The translations under genes were made by a program, and so were the position numbers. A DNA stretch of 18,969 bases from contig JBEKJU010000044.1 in assembly GCA_050011095.1 (NCBI GenBank), forward strand, positions 1-18,969, read 5' to 3'. This DNA comes from JBEKJU01 sp050011095 (GTDB lineage Bacteria; Desulfobacterota; Syntrophorhabdia; Syntrophorhabdales; WCHB1-27). The notes beneath the pieces were generated by a model. The model saw only the letters and a program-made list of their open reading frames with translations, did not search any database and had not been told where the DNA came from. The number at the start of each line of letters is the position of its first letter. Within the stretch, counting starts at the first letter, position 1. Shown here one piece after another: positions 7,214 to 14,072 of the stretch.

Positions 7214-7375
7214 CCCGCAAGTTTATCATAAGCCCATGCCTACCCCCTCGCATTCGTCCCTCGTTGTTTGTCGGCTCTCGACCCGGTTGCCGGGTCGAGA
7301 GCCGGACCCCCCCTCGTGGCCACCTTGTCGTTCGCCGGAATGACGGCGTACAGACAATTATGAGACGGTTAATAA
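7214..7375. repeat. Decayed copy of the MITE-like element
   Basis: The right end matches the intact element at 11935-12063: CGCCGGAATGACGGCGT (7333-7349) is identical over 17 bp. The terminal CAATTATGAGACGGTTAATA (7356-7375) matches 17 of 20 bases, and all three differences are transitions. The left end (around 7214-7243) is only weakly similar, so that border is approximate. The inside carries a different palindrome (7272-7304). Confidence 0.5.
7272..7304. repeat. Perfect 15-bp hairpin
   Basis: CGGCTCTCGACCCGG (7272-7286), a TTG loop, and CCGGGTCGAGAGCCG (7290-7304) form an uninterrupted 15-bp GC-rich stem, 76 nt after the HTH gene. There is no T tract. As RNA it would be a very stable block between the HTH gene and yidC; as DNA it could extrude a cruciform. 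Confidence 0.7.
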
Positions 7376-7444
7376 CATCAGTCGTATGTCGCGGGTGCCC
7401 GGCAAAAACAGGCCCTACCCGGTTGGATGGGCTTTGCCGGTGGA

Positions 7445-7649
7445 GGGGGCGACGCGAGCCATCGGTGGTATTTTTTCGCCCCCGCCCCTTCCTTTTTATG
7501 AAGGGGAGGCTCCACGGGCCGGGGCACCCGCTTGCGGGTCGCGTGGAGGGGGCGACGCGAGCCATCGGTGGTATTTTTTCGCCCCCGCCCCTTCCTTTTT
7601 ATGAAGGGGAGGCTCCACGGGCTTTGCCCGTGGAGGGGGCGACGCTAGC
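7445..7649 (+). repeat. Structured repeat array 1 (before yidC)
   Basis: Two tandem units, 7445-7547 (103 bp) and 7548-7634 (87 bp), plus a third start (7635-7649, GGGGGCGACGCTAGC) that stops 20 bp before yidC. Each unit has three stem-loops: GGGGGCGA/TCGCCCCC (7445-7452 with 7476-7483), CCCCTTC/GAAGGGG (7485-7491 with 7500-7506), and a variable stem. In unit 2 the variable stem is CTCCACGGGC-TTT-GCCCGTGGAG (7613-7635). In unit 1 it keeps CTCCACG/CGTGGAG but is enlarged by an insert containing ACCCGC-TT-GCGGGT. The array shares its family with 10101-10504. The frame of yidC stays open upstream through the array. Confidence 0.85.
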
Positions 7650-7668
7650 CCCAACAAATGGAGGCATA

Positions 7669-9270
7669 ATGGAAAAACGAACGATTATAGCTGTCGTCCT
7701 GTCGATAGGCATCCTGTTCGTCTGGCAGTATCTCTTCACACCGAAGACAACGCACCAGCCGACAGGCCAGGGCGGTGTCCAGTCGCCCGCGCGGGGCGGC
7801 GGGACCTCGAATCCGGCCCAGGGTCAGGCGGCCTCTCCCCAGGGGATGGATCAGGCGGTGTCGCCGCCTGGTTCCACGGCGGCGCAGGAGGCGGTACGGC
7901 AGGTCACTGTCGATACATCGAAGATGACGATCGTCCTCCAGGACGTCGGAGGGGGCATCACAAGCGTACGCCTCAGGGAATACAAGGAGACCGTGGGCGG
8001 CCTGCAGGGCAAGGAGCTTATCCAGAACATCTCGCCCTACCAATACCTACCCACCGTCTCACTGATAGAGAACGGAAAAGCGGAGGGCGACGACGTGAGG
8101 TTCGCATCCGACAGGGGTGATATCGTCGTCCGGGACAAGCCTGAAAGGCTCGTCTTTTCAGGTATCCTCGCGAGCGGGGCCAGGGTGACGAAGACCTACA
8201 CGTTTTACCCCGACAGCTACTCGGTCGGCGTCGCGGTCCTGACGGAAGGGGCGGACAAGGGCGGGACAGCCTACGCGGATTTCGCCGTCATGTCGCTCAA
8301 GGAGAAATCATCGGGCTATATCTTCAAGGGGCCCTTCGTGTATGACGGCGGCAGGCTAGACCAGATCGCCAAGTCCGATAAACCCGTTAACGCCGGCACG
8401 GCCTATGAGTACGCCGGCTTCGACGAGGGCTATTTTTCCTTCATCATGGCGCCCGGCGATACGAGGCCCGACCTCCTCGTGACGAAGGTGCAGGACACGC
8501 CGGTCGAGCGCCTCATATCAGCGAAAGGCGCCTTCGACGCGACGCTCTACTTCGTGCCGAACAAGATCTCCCTCCTCAAGGGGCTCAATATCAACGCGGA
8601 CAAGATCGTCAACTTCGGCTGGTTCGACATCATCGCGAAGCCTATGCTCTGGGGCATGAACTACGCGAACCGGTTCACCCATAACTACGGCATCGACATC
8701 ATACTCTTGACGATCCTCATCAAGATCATCTTCTACCCCCTCAGCCTGAAGGGCTACAAGTCCATGAAGAACATGCAGAAACTCCAGCCCAAGATCGCCC
8801 AGCTCAGGGAGAAATACAAAAACGACAAGGAAAAGCTGAACCAGGAGATGATGGGCATCTACAAGAAGGAAGGCGCCAATCCCCTCGGGGGCTGCCTACC
8901 CATGGTGATCCAGATCCCCGTCTTTTTCGCGCTCTACAAGGTGCTTATGGCCGCCATCGAATTCCGCCACGCGCCTTTCATGCTGTGGATCAACGATTTG
9001 GCCGCGCCTGAGGACCTTTTCACGTTGCACGTAGCCGGCTACGCCCTCCCCTTGCGGTTGCTGCCCCTTATCATGGGCATCACCATGGTCATCCAGCAGA
9101 AGATGACCCCCACGGCCGGCGACCCCATGCAGGCGAAGATGATGATGTTCATGCCCATATTCTTCACCTTCCTCTTCTGGGGCTTCCCCGCCGGGCTCGT
9201 CCTTTACTGGCTCGTGAACAACGTGATATCTATCGGTCAGCAGTATTACATCAACAAGCAAGTCGCCTAA
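7669..9270 (+). CDS. yidC: Membrane protein insertase YidC
   Basis: A 533-residue insertase for inner-membrane proteins, working alone or with SecYEG. It starts with a membrane segment (TIIAVVLSIGILFVWQYLF, residues 4-22). A proline/glycine/glutamine-rich linker and the large periplasmic P1 domain follow (about 55-320; VRLREYKETVGG..., GFDEGYFSFIMAPGD). The conserved C-terminal insertase core comes last, with YGIDIILLTILIKIIFYPLS, the cytoplasmic loop SMKNMQKLQPKIAQLREKY and GGCLPMVIQIPVFFALYKVL. The lysine in ILIKIIFYPLS stands where E. coli YidC has the groove arginine. The ATG at 7669 has GGAGG 4 nt upstream. A longer open frame extends upstream to 7264, but it only translates the repeats, so I reject that extension. 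jag follows after 13 bp, so the two are one transcript. Confidence 0.97.
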   Translation: MEKRTIIAVVLSIGILFVWQYLFTPKTTHQPTGQGGVQSPARGGGTSNPAQGQAASPQGMDQAVSPPGSTAAQEAVRQVTVDTSKMTIVLQDVGGGITSVRLREYKETVGGLQGKELIQNISPYQYLPTVSLIENGKAEGDDVRFASDRGDIVVRDKPERLVFSGILASGARVTKTYTFYPDSYSVGVAVLTEGADKGGTAYADFAVMSLKEKSSGYIFKGPFVYDGGRLDQIAKSDKPVNAGTAYEYAGFDEGYFSFIMAPGDTRPDLLVTKVQDTPVERLISAKGAFDATLYFVPNKISLLKGLNINADKIVNFGWFDIIAKPMLWGMNYANRFTHNYGIDIILLTILIKIIFYPLSLKGYKSMKNMQKLQPKIAQLREKYKNDKEKLNQEMMGIYKKEGANPLGGCLPMVIQIPVFFALYKVLMAAIEFRHAPFMLWINDLAAPEDLFTLHVAGYALPLRLLPLIMGITMVIQQKMTPTAGDPMQAKMMMFMPIFFTFLFWGFPAGLVLYWLVNNVISIGQQYYINKQVA

Positions 9271-9283
9271 AGGAGGCGTAGGC

Positions 9284-9952
9284 ATGGATTTCGTGGAAGT
9301 TGAAGGCAAAACCTACGAGGAAGCCGTCAGGAAGGCTACCATGAGCCTGGGCGCCGAGGAGAAGGACCTCGACATCGAGGTGACGGAGGTTGACACGAAG
9401 GGTATCCTCGGACTGCTCGGGGGCAAGAAGATCAGGATCGTAGCGAGGCTCCGGCCGAAGGAGGAGCCCAAGGAAGAGGAGACACCCGTTGAGTTCGGAA
9501 AGAGGTTCCTCACGGAGGTCGCCGGTTTTTACGGCATCTCCCTGAGGATCGAGACGACGCTCGAAAGGGACAGGATGTATTTCGCCATCGAGTCGTCCGA
9601 CGAGGAGTCCCTCACCGGTCGCGACGGCGAGGTGCTCGAGTCGCTCCAGCACGTCCTGAAGCTCGCCATGGCAAAGCGCTACAAGGAGAACCTGAAGCTC
9701 CTCCTCGATGTGAACGGCTACAGGGAGCAGAGAAAGCGGACGATCATCGCGATGGCGAAGAGGCTCGCCGAGAAGGTGAGGAAGGAAGGAAAACCGGTCA
9801 GGACGAAGCCCCTGAACCCTTACGAGCGCCGGATCATCCACACGCTCTTCAAGAACAACAACCGGGTCGCGACGCATAGCGAGGGGGACGGCCACACGAA
9901 GAAGGTCGTGATCGCCCCGGTTGGTCCCGCCCATGCGCGCCACGAGACGTAA
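9284..9952 (+). CDS. jag: Jag/KhpB RNA-binding protein
   Basis: A 222-residue protein with the three Jag domains in order. Jag_N is at about 3-50 (VEGKTYEEAVRKATMSLGA, TKGILGLLGGKKIRI). A KH-II domain is at about 75-145 with its GxxG loop as TGRDGEVLESLQ. A C-terminal R3H domain is at about 150-210 with ERRIIH (R183 and H186) and VATHSEGDGHTKKVVI. Jag/KhpB binds RNA and, in Gram-positives, affects cell division and elongation; it is nearly always next to yidC, as here. AAAGGAGG sits 7 nt before the ATG, an ideal ribosome binding site. An acidic linker (KPEEPKEEETP-like, 59-68) separates Jag_N from KH. The tail after R3H is short and basic. Confidence 0.93.
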   Translation: MDFVEVEGKTYEEAVRKATMSLGAEEKDLDIEVTEVDTKGILGLLGGKKIRIVARLRPKEEPKEEETPVEFGKRFLTEVAGFYGISLRIETTLERDRMYFAIESSDEESLTGRDGEVLESLQHVLKLAMAKRYKENLKLLLDVNGYREQRKRTIIAMAKRLAEKVRKEGKPVRTKPLNPYERRIIHTLFKNNNRVATHSEGDGHTKKVVIAPVGPAHARHET

Positions 9953-9967
9953 ACACCGGAGGGACAC

Positions 9968-9996
9968 GGGCGCGCGGGCGGTCCGGATGCGCGCCC
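9968..9996 (+). terminator. GC-rich stem-loop after jag
   Basis: GGGCGCGC (9968-9975) and GCGCGCCC (9989-9996) pair perfectly around a 13-nt loop, 16 nt after the jag stop. No T tract follows, so it may only slow or protect transcripts. The remaining spacer to 10100 is GC-rich and shows no gene I trust. Confidence 0.35.
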
Positions 9997-10100
9997 CGAA
10001 GACGGAGGGGGCGGCGGGCGGCGCGGATGCGGCCGCGGACAGGGCGACTGACGGCGATGCCGAGTCGCGTTCGAGGACCGTCGAGGAGACAACGAAGTAT

Positions 10101-10504
10101 GATCTTTTCGCCTCCGGTCCATCCTTTTCATGAGGGGGAGCGCACCCGCGGATACAAGCCTTACCTCTCATTTGCGACGGTGAGGCCGCGCACACTACCC
10201 GGCAAGAACAGGCGGCACGAGAGGAGGGGGCGACGCGAGCCGCGAGCCGCCCTTTTTCGCCTCCGGTCCATCCTTTTCATGAGGGGGAGGCTCCGGCCGC
10301 TTCGCGGACGGAGGGGGCGACGTGAGCCGACGAGGTATTTTTTCGCCTCCGCTTCTTCCTTTTGTTGAGGGGGAGGACTCCGTGAGCTTCGCGGACGGAG
10401 GGGGCGACGTGAGCCGACGAGGTATTTTTTCGCCTCCGCTTCTTCCTTTTGTTGAGGGGGAGGCTCGACCGGCTTTGCCGGTCGAGGGGGCGACGTGAGC
10501 CCCG
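10101..10504 (+). repeat. Structured repeat array 2 (before and into mnmE)
   Basis: Same family as array 1. A partial copy (about 10101-10140) precedes three tandem units: 10226-10312 (87 bp), 10313-10399 (87 bp) and 10400-10485 (86 bp). A terminal start (10486-10502) reads GAGGGGGCGACGTGAGCC and contains the mnmE start. Each unit carries GGGGGCGA...TCGCCTCC (G-U tolerant pairing), a central pyrimidine/purine pair, and a variable stem: CTCCG/CGGAG with CCGC/GCGG, CTCCGT/ACGGAG, and CTCGACCGGC-TTT-GCCGGTCGAG (10464-10486). A shared lead-in, CCCGGCAARAACAGGC, stands before both arrays (about 7399 and 10198). In units 10313 and 10400 a frame opening at GTG 10322 stays open to a TGA that overlaps the mnmE GTG. 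Confidence 0.85.
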
Positions 10505-11883
10505 ATAATAGCACGATTTGCGCCGTCTCCTCGCCCGCAGGCGTTGGCGGCATAGGCGTGATACGGATGAGCGGCCCTTTGGCCCATGCCATTCTGCGGG
10601 CGATCTTCCGGCCCCGGAAGCCTGTGCGCTCCCTCGCATCCCACCACCTCTATCTCGGCCATATCACCGATGTGGCCACGAATACCGATGTGGACGAGGT
10701 GTTCGCCGTTTCCCTGAAAAGCCCCCGCACCTATACGAGGGAACCCATGGCGGAAGTCTACTCCCACGGCGGTCTCGCCGCCCAGAGGGGCGTCCTCGGC
10801 CTCATGATGAAGCACGGCGCGAGGCTCGCCGGGCCGGGGGAGTTCACGAAGAGGGCCTTCCTGAACGGGAGGATCGATCTGACCCAGGCCGAATCGGTCC
10901 TCGACATCATCGAGAGCGAGGATGCCGAGGAGCTGCGCTATGCCCTCATGCAGGCCGGCGGCATGCTCTCCGGCCGCATCAACGCGGCGAGGCGGGAGAT
11001 CCTGGAACTCCTCGCCGAGGTGGAGGCGGAGATAGACTTTCCCGAGGAGGAGATCGGGATGCGGCCCGGCTGCGACCGGAAAGGCCGGATCGAGGCCCTC
11101 CGGGCCGACATCTCCCGCCTCGTCTCGTCCTATGACGCGGGCAGGGCCATAAGGCAGGGCCTCGACGTCCTGATCGTGGGAAAGACGAACGTGGGCAAGT
11201 CGAGCCTCCTCAACGCCCTCGTCGAGCGCGAAAGGGCCATTGTCACGCCGATTCCCGGCACGACCCGCGACCTCGTCGAGGATACGCTCCGCGTCCACGG
11301 CGTGAAGTTCGTTATCACCGATACGGCGGGCCTGCGAGCGCCCGGTGACGCCGACCCCATCGAGAAGGAGGGGATAGACCGCGTCAAGAAACGGGTACCC
11401 GAGGCCGATATCATCCTCTGGGTCATCGACGCGTCCGCGCCCTACGGCCCGGAAGATGACGAGGTCCTTCGCGTTGTCCGGGGCAGGCGGATCGTCGCCG
11501 TGCTCAACAAGGCGGACCTCGGCCGGGCAATCCGCGATGCGGACGTGGCGAAGGTCGCCTTTGCCGCGCCGGCCCCCCTATCTGTCTCGGCGCGCGCGGG
11601 CTCGGGTCTCGACGAGCTGAAGGAGAGGCTCTATGCGGTCTTCACGGAAGGGCGCCCGAGGGGCCCCGGTCCCGTCATCACGAACATGCGCCACCGGGAC
11701 GGCCTCGCCAGGGCGGAATCGGCCCTCGGCCGGGCAAGCGCGGTCGCCGGGGCCGCCTCACCCATCGAGTTTCTCGCCTTCGAGCTGAAAGAGGCCCTCT
11801 TTTGCCTTGACGGGCTCACGGGCGAGGCCGCGAGCGACGAGGTATTGAATGAGATCTTCAGCAGATTCTGCATAGGGAAGTAG
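10495..11883 (+). CDS. mnmE: tRNA modification GTPase MnmE
   Basis: A 462-residue GTPase that, with MnmG, makes the (carboxymethyl)aminomethyl modification of U34 in certain tRNAs. The N-terminal folate-binding domain includes TICAVSSPAGVGGIGVIRMSG and HGGLAAQRGVLGLM. The helical region holds GEFTKRAFLNGRIDLTQAE. The inserted G domain has G1 GKTNVGKSS (229-237), G2 PGTTRD (254-259), G3 DTAG (276-279) and G4 NKAD (338-341). The C-terminus ends in the diagnostic FCIGK with its conserved cysteine. The only start that fits the N-terminal alignment is GTG 10495. Its GAGGGGG ribosome binding site (10485-10490) and first codons lie inside the last repeat of array 2. mnmG is not in the window. Confidence 0.97.
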   Translation: MSPDNSTICAVSSPAGVGGIGVIRMSGPLAHAILRAIFRPRKPVRSLASHHLYLGHITDVATNTDVDEVFAVSLKSPRTYTREPMAEVYSHGGLAAQRGVLGLMMKHGARLAGPGEFTKRAFLNGRIDLTQAESVLDIIESEDAEELRYALMQAGGMLSGRINAARREILELLAEVEAEIDFPEEEIGMRPGCDRKGRIEALRADISRLVSSYDAGRAIRQGLDVLIVGKTNVGKSSLLNALVERERAIVTPIPGTTRDLVEDTLRVHGVKFVITDTAGLRAPGDADPIEKEGIDRVKKRVPEADIILWVIDASAPYGPEDDEVLRVVRGRRIVAVLNKADLGRAIRDADVAKVAFAAPAPLSVSARAGSGLDELKERLYAVFTEGRPRGPGPVITNMRHRDGLARAESALGRASAVAGAASPIEFLAFELKEALFCLDGLTGEAASDEVLNEIFSRFCIGK

Positions 11884-11934
11884 GGGAGTGAAAATAAAGG
11901 CGGCAGGGGCAGGAGATCATGTAGGGGATGTAAG

Positions 11935-12063
11935 TAGCTGTCTCGTAATAGTATCATCATGCCGGACCGGGGTGCCCGCTTGCGGGTCGCGTGGCATCCA
12001 GAAAATCCCTGGATGCTGGCGTCCGCCGGAATGACGGCGTGCAATGCAATTACGAGACAGCTA
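11935..12063. mobile_element. MITE-like element, 129 bp, 15-bp terminal inverted repeats
   Basis: The ends TAGCTGTCTCGTAAT (11935-11949) and ATTACGAGACAGCTA (12049-12063) are exact reverse complements. If the outer TA is a target duplication, the element is GCTGTCTCG...CGAGACAGC flanked by TA, the pattern of IS630/Tc1-type MITEs. The inside holds CCCGC-TT-GCGGG, GCATCCAG...CTGGATGC (a hairpin around 11994-12016) and the near-palindrome CGCCGGAATGACGGCG. There is no coding capacity, so it would need a transposase elsewhere. It begins 52 bp after mnmE, and its hairpins may also end the mnmE transcript. Confidence 0.7.
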
Positions 12064-12084
12064 ATAGCTCCTCTGCAATAAATT

Positions 12085-12495
12085 TTACGAAAGAAGGGCG
12101 TCTTTAGGATGCTCAGCGAGCGGCGTTCCACACCATCCGCTTACAATTTCCATGAAGCAGCCGCCCGTAACGTCGAGTTGCTGCCCTGGATGAGAACTTG
12201 TTCGACCCGCACCACCTATGGTAATATCGTCACGGCCCAGCAGGGTTGTCGTATAACCCCATAAAATCTTACCCGATATCTTGTCATCTTTGTTGCGCAT
12301 TGAGTATTCTTTTATCTGTGGTTCCTTTTTAGCACACTCCTTTATAATAATAGCGTTACCCCGTTCCTTGACGTTTATGGGGTATACCACCTCATCGATT
12401 AATTTTATCGGGCGCCCAGATAGGAAGATTTTTTGACCTGTTATAAGAATACGGTCACCGTGTATTGCTGCGGGCGTTGTGTTTTGCTCAACCAT
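12085..12495 (-). CDS. Hypothetical protein, AT-richer gene group
   Basis: 136 residues, starting MVEQNTTPAAIHGDRILITGQ. No signal peptide or membrane segment is visible. The sequence is probably beta-rich (RILITGQKIFLSGRPIKLIDE, GNAIIIKECAKKEP). Two cysteines lie near the C-terminus (GGCFMEIVSGWCGTP). It starts 2 nt after the stop of the upstream gene, with GAGGG about 10 nt ahead of the ATG, so it is co-translated with it. Codon use is AT-richer than in mnmE or the phage genes. I do not recognise the family. Confidence 0.7.
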   Translation of the reverse strand: MVEQNTTPAAIHGDRILITGQKIFLSGRPIKLIDEVVYPINVKERGNAIIIKECAKKEPQIKEYSMRNKDDKISGKILWGYTTTLLGRDDITIGGAGRTSSHPGQQLDVTGGCFMEIVSGWCGTPLAEHPKDALLS

Positions 12496-12497
12496 CT

Positions 12498-13013
12498 CTA
12501 TTTGCCCTCAATTTCGTAGGTCTTCCCTTTTGTGAGGGCGCACACATCTGAGACGCGCTTGTGATCCACGTTAAGCATAGTTGAAAAATCCGAGGAATCG
12601 AGAGATTCGCCAACTACGTTTGGAAGCAAGGCCGCAGCGTACTTCAACATCATGTCATCTATGCTATCGTCAAACGGTTCAGCATATGTTTTTGCCACTT
12701 CCCGGAATTCCTCCTTGCTGTAGCTCCCCAAAAGAAATGCCGTATATTCTTGACTATACCGGTATGCGCTCCAAAGATTTTGAACTGCCCTTCGGAGCAA
12801 GCCGTTTTCGGCCAAAAGAGGCAAAAAAACGTCTGTATTGCTCAGAAACCAGACGTTGCCCATCTCGTTGCTATATACATAATAGGAAGTGAGGCCCTCA
12901 AAGCCTTCCGGTTCCCCCTTTTCTTGGGACGTAATTAACTGTCGTGAAACAGCTGTACCTTCAAATAGAACACCTGAGTTTTGAACCATTGATGGTGCTG
13001 ATATGGTTATCAT
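12498..13013 (-). CDS. Hypothetical protein, AT-richer gene group
   Basis: 171 residues, soluble, acidic and mostly helical in its second half (FREVAKTYAEPFDDSIDDMMLKYAAALL). The N-terminal part (MITISAPSMVQNSGVLFEGT, then YYVYSNEMGNVWFLSNTD) looks beta-rich. No known motif is visible. It lies 11 nt after the 82-residue gene and 2 nt before the 136-residue gene, in one apparent operon. Its base composition sets it apart from both flanks, which suggests separate acquisition, for example as phage cargo. Function unknown. Confidence 0.7.
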   Translation of the reverse strand: MITISAPSMVQNSGVLFEGTAVSRQLITSQEKGEPEGFEGLTSYYVYSNEMGNVWFLSNTDVFLPLLAENGLLRRAVQNLWSAYRYSQEYTAFLLGSYSKEEFREVAKTYAEPFDDSIDDMMLKYAAALLPNVVGESLDSSDFSTMLNVDHKRVSDVCALTKGKTYEIEGK

Positions 13014-13024
13014 GACATACTCAC

Positions 13025-13273
13025 TTACGTTCTTTTCTTAAGGTTTGGGGGGACATCCATTCCTATAACAGGAGATGCATTCACTACGTAAACTGGATTA
13101 CCGGCAGGATCGTATTCATCCAGCTTCGCTATGGAGATTATGACAGTCTTAACTTTCACCACAGTACCATCAGCAAGCCTGTAAATGTTCCAGTCGTCTT
13201 TTTCTGTTTTAACGTCTATTTCTTGCCCCAAGACTTTTCTTCCCTGGAAATCATACTCTCGCTTTTCGCTCAT
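13025..13273 (-). CDS. Small hypothetical protein, first of the AT-richer group
   Basis: 82 residues, MSEKREYDFQGRKVLGQEID then a compact beta-rich core (WNIYRLADGTVVKVKTVIISIAKLDEYDPAGNPVYVVNASPVI, of which GNPVYVVNASPVIGMDVPP is the most typical part). It resembles short conserved proteins of unknown function whose DG(T)xVKVK and GNPVYVV elements form a small barrel-like fold; that comparison is from memory and not verified. It heads a tight three-gene cluster (gaps of 11 and 2 nt). Confidence 0.7.
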   Translation of the reverse strand: MSEKREYDFQGRKVLGQEIDVKTEKDDWNIYRLADGTVVKVKTVIISIAKLDEYDPAGNPVYVVNASPVIGMDVPPNLKKRT

Positions 13274-13315
13274 ATATGACCCCTTCAGTGTCTTCTTTAG
13301 ACCTCATATGGTTTC

Positions 13316-13450
13316 TTATCGCGGAAAATAGAGAAAATCTAAACCTGTGTCTGATAAGCACACACTTGTCTCGTCGCGTGCCCGACCCTTGCTACCCTGC
13401 ACGTCGATAATGTATCGCCTATAATCAAGGATGTCAAGGAACTTTCTCAT
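13316..13450 (-). CDS. Possible 44-residue peptide
   Basis: ATG 13450-13448 to TAA 13318-13316: begins MRKFLDILDYRRYIIDVQGS and ends SDTGLDFLYFPR. AAGGGGGAGAG ends directly before the ATG, a strong ribosome binding site though with tight spacing, and a promoter candidate lies upstream. The candidate promoter 13437-13409 lies inside it. The peptide is charged, without a membrane segment. The region could instead be the leader of the three-gene group. Confidence 0.4.
   Translation of the reverse strand: MRKFLDILDYRRYIIDVQGSKGRARDETSVCLSDTGLDFLYFPR
13409..13437 (-). promoter_or_regulatory. Promoter candidate for the three-gene AT-richer group
   Basis: Minus strand TTGACA (13437-13432), a 17-bp spacer and TACATT (13414-13409, 4 of 6). 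Transcription would begin near 13402, giving a leader of about 130 nt before the 82-residue gene. Confidence 0.4.
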
Positions 13451-13463
13451 CTCTCCCCCTTGT

Positions 13464-13492
13464 AATATATTGTTCACGTTTCACACAGACAA
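13464..13492 (-). promoter_or_regulatory. Second promoter candidate, minus strand
   Basis: TTGTCT (13492-13487, 4 of 6), a 17-bp spacer and TATATT (13469-13464, 5 of 6). The spacer holds a GTGAAAC/GTGAAC direct repeat that could be a regulator site. A start near 13457 leaves only a few nucleotides before the 44-codon ORF. Confidence 0.35.
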
Positions 13493-13505
13493 GTAAGCTC
13501 ACCCC

Positions 13506-14072
13506 TCACCACCGCAACCCCACGTCCAGCATCACCTTCCCCTCCGCCTGCATGCGCTGGTCTGTCCCGGCGGCGCCGTAGGCCGCCCAATAGACGTCTC
13601 CCGTCCGGGCGAAGGTCCACCTGCCGTAGACCTCCCCAGTATACCCGTTGACGCCCACGCCCGCCCGGACGCCCGTCTCCTTCTGATTCACGAACCCGAA
13701 GAAGGGCAGCTTCTCCTGTTTCAGCTCGATCTCGCTGACGCCCGTCTTCGTGTCCATCACCGAAACCGCGTCGGTCTTGCCCGCATAGGGCGCGACCTGG
13801 GCCGTGGCCGTCACCTGCTTGTCCGGGTCCTTCGCGATCGCATCGGGGAGCTTCAGGCTCGAAACGATGACAGGCTTCTCGATGGTGACGATCTTCGTGG
13901 GACCCGGAACCATCACGGTCTTGATTTTTTCCGCCCCCGGAATCGAGGGGGCGGGCGCGTACTGCGCCGCAGGCACGGGCGCGGGCCTACGGCGCAAGTC
14001 GTACACCGTGTGGGCGGCCATGGCTACGACGAGGGTCGCGAGGCCAAGCTCAAGAATTGTTCGCAGGCGCAT
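13506..14072 (-). CDS. Membrane-anchored protein at the end of the lysis cluster
   Basis: 188 residues. One N-terminal membrane anchor (TILELGLATLVVAMAAHTVY, residues 5-24) is followed by an Arg/Pro-rich linker, then a beta-rich exported part ending GVRAGVGVNGYTGEVYGRWTF... and MLDVGLRW, which looks like outer-membrane-type strands with a C-terminal aromatic residue. It overlaps the upstream holin-like gene by 23 bp and has GGGAGG 5 nt before the ATG. Position and anchor suggest a spanin-like or envelope-bridging lysis role, but I see no proven spanin signature. It is the last gene of the phage late operon. Confidence 0.65.
   Translation of the reverse strand: MRLRTILELGLATLVVAMAAHTVYDLRRRPAPVPAAQYAPAPSIPGAEKIKTVMVPGPTKIVTIEKPVIVSSLKLPDAIAKDPDKQVTATAQVAPYAGKTDAVSVMDTKTGVSEIELKQEKLPFFGFVNQKETGVRAGVGVNGYTGEVYGRWTFARTGDVYWAAYGAAGTDQRMQAEGKVMLDVGLRW

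Noticed and set aside
7264..7668. N-terminal extension of yidC by 135 codons
   Set aside because: The frame is open, but it translates the palindrome and repeat units. YidC homology and a GGAGG site place the start at 7669.
9251..10195. Minus-strand ORF of 314 codons opposite jag
   Set aside because: It is an antisense shadow of jag, whose three domains and ideal ribosome binding site are clear.
7200..10500. CRISPR array as an explanation of the tandem repeats
   Set aside because: Units of 86-87 bp are repeated as a whole with no unique spacers, and no cas genes are visible.
10195..11298. Long minus-strand ORF (367 codons) opposite mnmE
   Set aside because: It is the GC-rich antisense of mnmE and the repeat array; its protein is low-complexity and MnmE on the plus strand is certain.
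11884..12084. Phage attachment site next to mnmE
   Set aside because: No tRNA, integrase or direct repeat pair is visible; the inverted ends are explained by the MITE-like element.
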